This document shows, piece after piece, positions 1 through 5,845 of a stretch of 12,141 bases of DNA. The stretch comes from Gammaproteobacteria bacterium. GTDB lineage: Bacteria > Pseudomonadota > Gammaproteobacteria > GRL18. The notes beneath the pieces were generated by a model. That model was not told the DNA's origin. It made no database searches and saw only the letters and a list, made by a program, of their open reading frames with translations. The stretch covers positions 1-12,141 of the forward strand of contig JAGLFC010000110.1 in the NCBI GenBank assembly GCA_023144715.1. The letters run 5' to 3'. The position numbers were made by a program, and so were the translations under genes. Each line of letters begins with the position of its first letter. Position 1 is the stretch's first letter.

Positions 1-1172
1 TCTTTCATTTCAACTTCAGTGGCAGCACCCACTTTAATCACAGCAACACCGCCTGCTAATTTAGCCACACGCTCTTGAAGCTTTTCACGATCATAATCAG
101 AAGAAGTTTCTTCTAATTGACGACGGATTTGTTCAACACGAGAATGAATATCTGCTTCTTGACCAGCACCATCAATAATGGTGGTATTTTCTTTGCTGAC
201 TTGTACGCGCTTGGCAGTACCGAGATCGTCTAAAGTAACGGCTTCAAGGTTCAGACCGACTTCTTCAGAAATAACGGTTGCACCTGTTAGAATGGCAATA
301 TCTTGTAACATTGCTTTACGGCGATCACCAAAACCCGGTGCTTTAACGGCTGTGACTTTCACGACACCACGCATATTATTGACCACTAAAGTGGCTAAGG
401 CTTCACCTTCAATATCTTCAGCGATAATGAATAATGGTTTGCCTGATTTTGCAACGGCTTCTAATACTGGGAGTAAATCACGGATATTAGAGACTTTTTT
501 ATCGTGTAATAAAATATAAGGAGCATCCAGATCAGCGGTCATGCTGTCTTGATTATTAACGAAGTAAGGTGATAAGTAACCACGGTCAAACTGCATACCT
601 TCAACGACATCCAGTTCATTATGAAGTGCTGTACCTTCTTCAACGGTAATCACGCCTTCTTTACCGACTTTTTCCATTGAGTCTGCAATAATTTGACCAA
701 TGCTTTCATCAGAGTTAGCTGAAATTGAACCCACTTGACCAATGGCAGCAGAGTCTGTACAAGGCTTTGCCATTTTTTCAATTTCGGCGACCGCAGCAAT
801 AACGGCTTTATCAATACCACGTTTTAAATCCATAGGATTCATGCCAGCAGCAACGGCTTTTAAACCTTCATTCAGGATAGATTGTGCTAACACAGTCGCA
901 GTCGTTGTGCCATCTCCAGCCACATCAGAGGTTTGTGATGAAACTTCTTTCACCATCTGTGCGCCCATATTTTCAAATTTATTTTCTAATTCGATTTCTT
1001 TGGCAACAGACACACCATCTTTAGTGATGGTCGGTGCACCGAAGGCTTTATCTAAAACAACGTTACGACCTTTAGGGCCTAGGGTAACTTTAACGGCATT
1101 CGCTAGAGTATTAACTCCAGAAACCATAAGATGACGTGCGTCATCTCCAAATTTTACATCTTTAGCTGGCAT
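1..1172 (-). CDS. groEL: 60 kDa chaperonin GroEL (3' end outside window)
   Basis: This is the large chaperonin subunit, which forms the double-ring ATP-driven folding chamber in the cytoplasm and is capped by GroES. Translation of the minus strand from the ATG at 1172 gives 390 codons that follow E. coli GroEL closely. The N-terminus [13 protein letters not shown], the nucleotide-binding [12 protein letters not shown] stretch (near residues 86-97), the apical-domain run [28 protein letters not shown] and [20 protein letters not shown] at the window edge are all recognisable. About 70 percent of the usual 548 residues is present. The second equatorial segment, including the catalytic Asp near residue 398, and the C-terminal tail lie outside the window. 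The gene follows groES by 68 bases on the same strand and is almost certainly co-transcribed with it. The ribosome binding site is weak: GAG lies about 11 bases before the ATG. Identification is certain; only the 3' part is missing. Confidence 0.98.
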   Translation of the reverse strand, partial: [390 protein letters not shown]

Positions 1173-1240
1173 ATTCTTATAATCTCAATTATTCTATTTA
1201 TTAATAGGAATCACGTTTATTTAACAGTGTTTAGTATTTG

Positions 1241-1528
1241 TTATTCAACAACTGCTAATACATCTTCTTCTTTCATTATCAGTAAGGTTTCATCACCGAC
1301 TTTGACTTCACTACCTGAGTACTTACCAAAAATAACTTTATCGCCACTTTTGACTTCCATAGCGATTAAATTACCATTACTAGCAGTACGACCATTACCC
1401 ACAGCAATGACTTCACCTTCAGAAGGCTTTTCAGTTGCAGAATCAGGGATATAAATACCACCAGCAGTTTTTGTTTCTTCTTCAATGCGACGCACAACAA
1501 GGCGATCACCTAATGGACGAATATTCAC
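1241..1528 (-). CDS. groES: Co-chaperonin GroES, GTG start
   Basis: This 95-residue protein is the 10 kDa heptameric lid of the GroEL chamber. The N-terminus MNIRPLGDRLVVRR and the later GDKVIFGKYSG and MKEEDVLAVVE stretches are family hallmarks. The mobile loop that contacts GroEL is at about residues 17-33 and contains GGIYIPDSA. The start codon is GTG: no in-frame ATG lies near the conserved N-terminus, and the next in-frame Met is residue 57. GGAG at 1539-1542 stands 10 bases before the GTG. An out-of-frame ATGTTAACGTGA sits between the two, and its stop overlaps the GTG. The length matches the family. A sigma-32 type promoter lies about 93 bases upstream and groEL follows by 68 bases, giving the classical heat-inducible groESL operon. 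Confidence 0.98.
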   Translation of the reverse strand: MNIRPLGDRLVVRRIEEETKTAGGIYIPDSATEKPSEGEVIAVGNGRTASNGNLIAMEVKSGDKVIFGKYSGSEVKVGDETLLIMKEEDVLAVVE

Positions 1529-1538
1529 GTTAACATTT

Positions 1539-1542
1539 CTCC
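1539..1542 (-). promoter_or_regulatory. groES ribosome binding site (GGAG)
   Basis: GGAG on the minus strand lies 10 bases before the GTG start of groES. It is only 2 bases before the out-of-frame ATG at 1534-1536, which is too close for efficient use of that ATG. This supports GTG as the true start. The spacing to GTG is slightly long but workable. Confidence 0.65.
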
Positions 1543-1620
1543 GTAATAGTGTAAAAAAATTAATTATTTTTATAAAATGAGTTTATATCAATAATTAAAT
1601 AGTGTGTTAATGACTGTTAA

Positions 1621-1647
1621 ATTTGGGACATGGGTATTTTTTTCAAG
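1621..1647 (-). promoter_or_regulatory. Sigma-32 (RpoH) heat-shock promoter of groESL
   Basis: On the minus strand CTTGAA (1642-1647) is followed after 13 bases by TCCCAAAT (1621-1628). The sigma-32 consensus is CTTGAA, then 13-15 bases, then CCCCATnT. The -35 half matches perfectly, the -10 half differs at two positions, and the 13-base spacing equals that of the E. coli groE promoter as I recall it. The predicted transcript start near 1613 leaves a leader of about 85 bases before groES. I saw no CIRCE (HrcA) inverted repeat in the leader, so control by RpoH rather than HrcA is the simplest inference. Confidence 0.75.
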
Positions 1648-1702
1648 TATTAACCTGTAAAAAATAGCTTTATTTTGCAACAAATGAATTCAGATTCTAG
1701 TA

Positions 1703-2227
1703 TTAATGATTGTTATGACTTGAATCCACTGACCCTTCAATAATGTGTTGATGTTTTAAACGTGATTGATTACGTTCATGTTGCTCTTCAGGTGTGAGGT
1801 CTTCATATTCTCCCTCAATGTAATCACCAGAATTACCTTGTGCATTTTTCATGCTAATATTGCCTTTTAGTCCCCGACTATTTAAAAAGGCAGAGGCTAA
1901 CCATGAACGTAAAGGAGGAATGAGTAATAAAAATCCAATGGTATCGGTAAAAAATCCAGGTATCAATAAGCATAAAGCAGAAAATAATAACATGATACCT
2001 TCAAATATTTCTTTAGCAGGGGCAATACCTTGGTTTATAGAGGCTTGTGCTTTTTGTAAGGTTGAAAAGCCTTGAATACGAATTAAAGTCACCCCTAATA
2101 TTGCGGTCAATAAAACCGCTAATATTGTAGGCAATGCTCCAATAACACCACCCACCTCAATAAGTAGATAAATTTCAATTAAGGGTACTCCGATAAACAA
2201 AACAAGAAATAAAGGTAAAATAGGCAT
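1703..2227 (-). CDS. fxsA: FxsA family inner-membrane protein
   Basis: FxsA is a small cytoplasmic-membrane protein, named in E. coli because its overproduction relieves exclusion of phage T7 by the F plasmid; its normal biochemical role is unknown. The 174-residue product has the family's N-terminal hydrophobic hairpin (about residues 3-25 and 28-50), with IEIYLLIEVGGVIG between, then a charged stretch (RIQGFSTLQKAQ). A second hydrophobic region at about 77-105 contains the typical IPGFFTDTIGFLLLIPP signature. The tail from residue 118 is hydrophilic and rich in Asn, Glu and His, and is probably cytoplasmic. E. coli FxsA is about 158 residues, so the length is normal. Placement directly upstream of groES on the same strand matches E. 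coli gene order. The ATG at 2227 is preceded by GAG 6 bases upstream. Read-through into groESL is possible, because no strong terminator is visible. Confidence 0.93.
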   Translation of the reverse strand: MPILPLFLVLFIGVPLIEIYLLIEVGGVIGALPTILAVLLTAILGVTLIRIQGFSTLQKAQASINQGIAPAKEIFEGIMLLFSALCLLIPGFFTDTIGFLLLIPPLRSWLASAFLNSRGLKGNISMKNAQGNSGDYIEGEYEDLTPEEQHERNQSRLKHQHIIEGSVDSSHNNH

Positions 2228-2288
2228 AAGGTTCTCAAAAAATAGTCACAATTAAAATTTAATTAAATAAATGAACAAGTTGCTAATA

Positions 2289-2353
2289 CTTTGCCCATCA
2301 CTTAAAATTTCGGGCGTTTCAATTAATCTAATCTGTCTAATAATGGGGCAAAG
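2289..2353 (+). repeat. 8-bp inverted repeat spanning the cutA ribosome binding site
   Basis: CTTTGCCC (2289-2296) is perfectly complementary to GGGCAAAG (2346-2353), with 49 bases between. The right arm overlaps the AAGGA (2351-2355) that is the only Shine-Dalgarno-like sequence before cutA. If both arms are transcribed, the pairing would partly hide the ribosome binding site. The left arm's GCCC could instead pair with GGGC at 2312-2315, giving a smaller hairpin that would leave the site free. The loop is long and no function is shown; this is a structural observation only. Confidence 0.35.
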
Positions 2354-2368
2354 GATCACTTTTTTCAA

Positions 2369-2713
2369 ATGAAAAAAAATAATATAAGCAAGCCAGTCAT
2401 TTATCAGCTACTTATTTGTGCGTGTCCTGATGAAGAGATTGCAATTAATATCGCTGAAAATATTGTTGCTCAAAAACTGGCCGCCAGTGCCAATATTTTA
2501 CCAGCAGTTTATAGCGTTTATCAATATCAGGATAATGTTGAATCAGCAAAAGAAAATCTAATTTTAATTAAAACCATTAAAAAAAATTATCGTGCTTTAG
2601 AGCAGGTTATTTGTAATCTACACCCTTATGAAATACCTGAAATTATCGCCATAGATATTAATAATGGTTTACCTGAGTATCTTAAATGGATTAGAGGCAG
2701 TATCAATTTATAA
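2369..2713 (+). CDS. cutA: CutA1 family protein
   Basis: CutA1 proteins are small trimeric ferredoxin-fold proteins. In E. coli the gene was linked to divalent-cation (copper) tolerance, but a direct metal role is disputed. The 114-residue product shows the family landmarks in order: CPDEEIAINIAENIVAQKLAA (from residue 19), NILP (42-45), LILIKT (64-69), the signature HPYEIPEIIAI (85-95) and GLPEYLKWI (100-108). Two commonly conserved positions differ: Ser40 replaces the Cys of the AAC motif (Cys39 in E. coli), and Tyr53 replaces the Trp of the W-x-G segment. Cys17 and Cys19 remain. The start is ATG at 2369. AAGGA at 2351-2355 is unusually far away (13 bases), and no better in-frame start exists. 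The gene diverges from fxsA, and dsbD follows after 279 bases, the same cutA-dsbD order as in E. coli. Confidence 0.95.
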   Translation: MKKNNISKPVIYQLLICACPDEEIAINIAENIVAQKLAASANILPAVYSVYQYQDNVESAKENLILIKTIKKNYRALEQVICNLHPYEIPEIIAIDINNGLPEYLKWIRGSINL

Positions 2714-2807
2714 GGATACTGTTCTTAATTGAGCCTCTGAATTATCACGTTACTTTAGAAGTGAATAAATAGTTATGTCAATGGCAGATAGTCTGTACTT
2801 GGTAAGC

Positions 2808-2836
2808 TTTACGAATGATTATGTTTCAAGTATAGT
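2808..2836 (+). promoter_or_regulatory. Candidate sigma-70 promoter for dsbD
   Basis: TTTACG (2808-2813) and TATAGT (2831-2836) are separated by exactly 17 bases. The -10 matches TATAAT at 5 of 6 positions and the -35 matches TTGACA at 3 of 6. A start near 2843 would give a leader of about 150 bases that includes the inverted repeat at 2920-2954. AT-rich DNA yields such matches by chance, so this is a candidate only. Confidence 0.35.
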
Positions 2837-2919
2837 CTTGAGTCATAAGTTAAGTGAAATGAGAATGCTGAGGTGTTATAGTTTTTCTTAAAAAAATAGA
2901 CAGCACTCGACATTAACAA

Positions 2920-2954
2920 AAGACCTGAAAGAAAATAAGAGTGATTCAGGTCTT
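2920..2954. repeat. Perfect 10-bp inverted repeat upstream of dsbD
   Basis: AAGACCTGAA (2920-2929) and TTCAGGTCTT (2945-2954) are exact reverse complements separated by 15 bases. The repeat ends 38 bases before the dsbD ATG. As RNA on the plus strand it would form a stem-loop in the dsbD leader, but no T-run follows, so it is not a normal forward terminator. In the minus direction only a short TTTTG tail follows, and no minus-strand gene ends here. It could be an mRNA leader hairpin or a two-site operator; the sequence alone does not decide. Confidence 0.55.
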
Positions 2955-2992
2955 AACCCATAATACAATAATAAAATAACCGTGGACTGATA

Positions 2993-5296
2993 ATGATATT
3001 AAAGCACTTTTTTTTATTTTTAATTTTATTTTCTAACGTTTTTAATCATGCTTTTGCTGAACAAGATTTTTTACCACCCGAACAAGCTTTTACGATACAA
3101 CCGACAAAGGTTATGACCACAGCAGAGGGTAATGCCGTAATAGTATCATGGAAAGTAGCTAAAGGGTATTATGTCTATCGCGATAAAGTTAAATTTACCA
3201 GTAATGATGAAACATTAACTTTAGGTGATATTAAATTATCAGCCAGTGAAAGCAAAAATGATCCTTTTTTTGGTCAGATAGAAATCTTTAAAAAAGAATT
3301 CAGTGCCACTATTCCTTTTAGCTCCAATAAAAAAGAAGGTGAATTGCTTTTCTTAACGGCTAAATCACAAGGATGTGCAGAGGCTGGAATTTGCTATCCC
3401 CCCCTTAAACAAAGTGTTTCCTTTACACAAAAAAAGACCGCTAATATTGAGACACAAGCCATTTCAACAGACAATAATGCCCTTGATAATTTAACTCAAC
3501 TGGGTAATTTAGGTGCTAATAATTCCATTCAAGAAGATGAAGTGTTGAGTAATGATGATGCTTTTAAATTATTATTATCTCTTAATAAAGACAATCAACT
3601 CTCCGCTATCTGGTCAATTGCCGAGAATCATTATCTTTATAAAAATAAAGTTAAATTTGAATTAATTGAAGGTAATGGCTTTACACTTGTGCAACCTAAA
3701 CTGCCTAAAGGTAAGGCAAAACATGATGAATATTTAGGAGATTATGAGGCATATTATCGTGATTTAAATGTGATTCTCCCAATTATAGGTTCAGGTGATA
3801 AAAGTAAACCGCTTGCTGTAAAAGTCAGTTATCAAGGTTGTTCAGAAGCAGGTATTTGTTATCCTAAAGTGACTAAAAATATTGAACTGGATATTTCAAC
3901 GACCAACTCTAATAATGCCGTGACCACTCTCAGTAACACCGTTTTAGAAACAACCAATAAGACTGAGGAACTACAATCAGAACAAGATGCTCTAGCAGGT
4001 TTGCTCAGTTCTGATAATACTTTTATTGCCCTTTTGACCTTTTTTATTATTGGTCTAGGGCTTGCATTTACACCCTGTGTGTTTCCTATGATTCCAATTC
4101 TCTCTGGTATTATTGCAGGTCAGGGTGATAAAGCCAGTAGTAGTGCTTTTGTCATGTCTGTAGTGTATGTACTCTCTATGGCAGTGGTGTATACTTTGGT
4201 GGGTGTTGTGGCAGGTCTCTCAGGTAATAACATTCAAATTCTCTTCCAAAATCCTTGGGTATTAGGAAGCTTTTCACTGATTTTTGTTTTATTAGCATTC
4301 TCCATGTTCGGTTTTTATGAATTACAATTACCCTCATCTTTACAGTCCAAAATATCTGAACTGAGTAATAAGCAAGAAGGCGGTACATTAATTGGTGTTG
4401 CCATTATGGGTGTATTGTCTGCATTGATTGTTGGACCTTGTATGGCACCACCATTAATGGGAATTTTATTATTTATCAGTCAAACAGGTGATCCCATTCT
4501 AGGCGGAAGTGCTTTATTTGTCATGAGCCTCGGTATGGGAATTCCCTTAGTGGTTATTGGTACCTCAGCAGGTAAGTTGATGCCCAGAGCAGGTATGTGG
4601 ATGAATACCGTCAAAGCTGTCTTTGGTGTTGCTATGTTAGCCATTGCTATTTGGATGCTTGAAAGAGTTTTACCTGCGACGGTAATTATGTGGTTATGGG
4701 CCTTACTGATCTTTACCTCAGGTGTTTACATGGGAGCGTTAACACCTATTAAAGACAAGGCTTCAGGTTGGTCTTTATTATGGAAATCTTTAGGCTTAAT
4801 CTTAATGTTATACGCGAGTGTATTAATCATTGGAGCTTCTTCAGGTCATACTGATTATTTACAACCACTGAAAGGTCATACAAGCTCTGTATCAACATCT
4901 AATACTGTGGCACAGCATATTAACTTTGAAAAAATTAAATCATTGGCTGATTTAAAGAAAAAATTAGCCATCGCTCAAGATAATAATCAGCCTGTTATGT
5001 TGGATTTTTATGCCGATTGGTGTACTTATTGTAAAAGTCTTGAAAATACCACGTTTAAAGATCCCGAGGTACTATCATCCTTGGATAATTTTATAGTGTT
5101 ACAAGCAGATGTCACTGATATGGACAAGAGTGATGATGAATTGTTAAAATCATTCCAAATTCCGGCACCCCCTGCGATTTTATTTTTTATGCCTGGTGCT
5201 GATGAAGCTCGTAATTTTCGTGTCGTAGGTTATAAAAATGGTGCCGACTTTGCCCAACATATACAGTCTTTTTCTTTAAAAGGTCAAAATAAATAA
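2993..5296 (+). CDS. dsbD: Thiol:disulfide interchange protein DsbD with two tandem N-terminal redox domains
   Basis: DsbD moves electrons from cytoplasmic thioredoxin through the inner membrane to periplasmic proteins such as DsbC and CcmG. The 767-residue product starts with a signal peptide (cleavage likely after AFA, residue 22). It then has two periplasmic N-domains. The first spans about 23-145, begins QDFLPPEQAF and carries Cys128/Cys134 in QGCAEAGICYPP. The second spans about 183-300 and carries Cys283/Cys289 in QGCSEAGICYPK. Both keep the cap-loop pattern (NDPFFG at 89-94, HDEYLG at 244-249). An Asn/Thr-rich linker precedes an eight-helix membrane domain (about 343-615) with Cys362 in FTPCVFP and Cys483 in GPCMAPP. 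A C-terminal thioredoxin-like domain carries Cys677/Cys680 in ADWCTYCK. All three classical cysteine pairs are present, so the protein should work. E. coli DsbD has about 565 residues and one N-domain; the extra domain explains most of the added length. The ATG at 2993 is supported by GGA 7 bases upstream and by the signal peptide. A TlpA-like gene follows after 2 bases. Confidence 0.97.
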   Translation: MILKHFFLFLILFSNVFNHAFAEQDFLPPEQAFTIQPTKVMTTAEGNAVIVSWKVAKGYYVYRDKVKFTSNDETLTLGDIKLSASESKNDPFFGQIEIFKKEFSATIPFSSNKKEGELLFLTAKSQGCAEAGICYPPLKQSVSFTQKKTANIETQAISTDNNALDNLTQLGNLGANNSIQEDEVLSNDDAFKLLLSLNKDNQLSAIWSIAENHYLYKNKVKFELIEGNGFTLVQPKLPKGKAKHDEYLGDYEAYYRDLNVILPIIGSGDKSKPLAVKVSYQGCSEAGICYPKVTKNIELDISTTNSNNAVTTLSNTVLETTNKTEELQSEQDALAGLLSSDNTFIALLTFFIIGLGLAFTPCVFPMIPILSGIIAGQGDKASSSAFVMSVVYVLSMAVVYTLVGVVAGLSGNNIQILFQNPWVLGSFSLIFVLLAFSMFGFYELQLPSSLQSKISELSNKQEGGTLIGVAIMGVLSALIVGPCMAPPLMGILLFISQTGDPILGGSALFVMSLGMGIPLVVIGTSAGKLMPRAGMWMNTVKAVFGVAMLAIAIWMLERVLPATVIMWLWALLIFTSGVYMGALTPIKDKASGWSLLWKSLGLILMLYASVLIIGASSGHTDYLQPLKGHTSSVSTSNTVAQHINFEKIKSLADLKKKLAIAQDNNQPVMLDFYADWCTYCKSLENTTFKDPEVLSSLDNFIVLQADVTDMDKSDDELLKSFQIPAPPAILFFMPGADEARNFRVVGYKNGADFAQHIQSFSLKGQNK
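3059..3892 (+). repeat. Tandem duplication of the DsbD N-terminal domain within dsbD
   Basis: Codons 23-145 (3059-3427) and 183-300 (3539-3892) encode two copies of the DsbD alpha domain. Matching segments include WKVAKGYYVYRDKVKF with WSIAENHYLYKNKVKF, and QGCAEAGICYP with QGCSEAGICYP. Within the cysteine motif most identical residues use different codons in the two copies (for example GAG/GAA, TGC/TGT, CCC/CCT). The duplication is therefore old, not an assembly artefact or recent slippage. Confidence 0.9.
3398..3404 (+). repeat. C7 homopolymer inside dsbD
   Basis: Seven consecutive C occur in an AT-rich gene, just after the second cysteine codon of the first N-domain (Tyr-Pro-Pro-Leu, TAT CCC CCC CTT). 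The reading frame is intact as given. A one-base slip here would truncate DsbD before its membrane domain. The tract is short for a phase-variable site. Confidence 0.5.
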
Positions 5297-5298
5297 TA

Positions 5299-5826
5299 AT
5301 GAAAATTGCTCTTTCAACAATCACTATTCTAGCAATCAGTATTTTATTATGGTTGACCTTTGGCGCGAATAGTAACAATGATCGTTCAGAAATGATTAAT
5401 AAAACACATTCAAGCCAACCAAAAAATTTTTCACTGCCTGATTTGAATGGTGAACAACAAGAATTCTCTCAATGGAAAGGAAAGGTTATTTTACTAAATT
5501 TTTGGGCAACTTGGTGTCCACCGTGTCGTCGAGAAATGCCTGATTTTATTGAAGTCTATGAGCAATATAAGGATAAAAATTTTATTATTATTGGTGTAGG
5601 TACTGATAATCCAAAAAAAGTGGCTGATTTTGTGAAAAAATTAGGGGTTACTTATCCTATTTTAGTGGGTGATCGTAAAGCGATGCAGGTGTCTTATCAA
5701 TATGGTAATCATGGTGGTGCATTGCCTTATAGCGTCATCATTGATAAATATGGTGTTATTCGCTATCGTGCTGGAGGCTTAATTTCCAAACAAAAACTCA
5801 TTCAAGAAATAACACCTTTGATGTAA
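5299..5826 (+). CDS. Membrane-anchored TlpA/ResA/CcmG-type thioredoxin-like protein
   Basis: This is a probable periplasmic thiol-disulfide oxidoreductase. The 175-residue product has an uncleaved-looking signal anchor (about residues 3-21) with no lipobox Cys, then a short Asn/Ser-rich linker. A thioredoxin fold of the AhpC/TSA-Redoxin type follows. It begins NFSLPDLNG (43-51) and contains the active site NFWATWCPPCRREMP with Cys73 and Cys76, GVGTDN (99-104), and a cis-proline loop ALPYSVIID around Pro143. WCPPC followed by a Glu/Met-Pro stretch is typical of TlpA, ResA and CcmG, which are kept reduced and act on cytochrome c apoproteins or other periplasmic disulfides. The gene starts 2 bases after the dsbD stop and has no close ribosome binding site of its own (AGG is 15 bases away), so translation is probably coupled. 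The natural inference is that DsbD reduces it. No cytochrome c maturation genes are in view, so a CcmG (dsbE) assignment is not secure. Confidence 0.9.
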   Translation: MKIALSTITILAISILLWLTFGANSNNDRSEMINKTHSSQPKNFSLPDLNGEQQEFSQWKGKVILLNFWATWCPPCRREMPDFIEVYEQYKDKNFIIIGVGTDNPKKVADFVKKLGVTYPILVGDRKAMQVSYQYGNHGGALPYSVIIDKYGVIRYRAGGLISKQKLIQEITPLM

Positions 5827-5845
5827 AAAAAATTTTAGATAAAAA

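Larger units (their letters stand above)
2714..2992. other. 279-base intergenic region between cutA and dsbD
   Basis: This is the longest gene-free stretch in the window. It holds a candidate sigma-70 promoter (2808-2836), a perfect 10-bp inverted repeat (2920-2954), and a 38-codon open frame at 2775-2891 that lacks a convincing ribosome binding site and overlaps the promoter candidate. Its length suggests that dsbD is transcribed from its own promoter with a leader of roughly 150 bases rather than only as a cutA read-through. No terminator-like GC stem with a T-run is visible directly after cutA. Confidence 0.6.

Noticed and set aside
178..1454. Open frames on the plus strand opposite groEL and groES
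   Set aside because: They lie antisense to two unmistakable chaperonin genes, their translations look like nothing known, and they are explained by the codon pattern of the real genes.
1658..1675. AT-only hairpin (AAAATA/TATTTT) after fxsA as a terminator
   Set aside because: The stem has no GC pairs and the T-run is short, so I do not call it; the sigma-32 promoter lies just downstream.
1529..1702. Search for a CIRCE (HrcA) operator before groES
   Set aside because: No TTAGCACTC-type inverted repeat with a 9-base spacer is present; only the sigma-32 pattern was found.
2775..2891. A 38-codon open frame in the cutA-dsbD gap
   Set aside because: It has no clear ribosome binding site and no recognisable motif, and it overlaps the candidate dsbD promoter. 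Frames of this length occur by chance.
2714..2992. Idea that the cutA-dsbD gap holds a small transposable element or its remnant
   Set aside because: The only inverted repeat is internal and short, no target-site duplication was seen, and no transposase fragment is readable.
5827..5845. Possible bidirectional terminator between the TlpA-like gene and rsmD
   Set aside because: The only pairing is a 6-bp all-AT stem (AATTTT/AAAATT), too weak to call in AT-rich DNA, although some termination between these convergent genes is expected.
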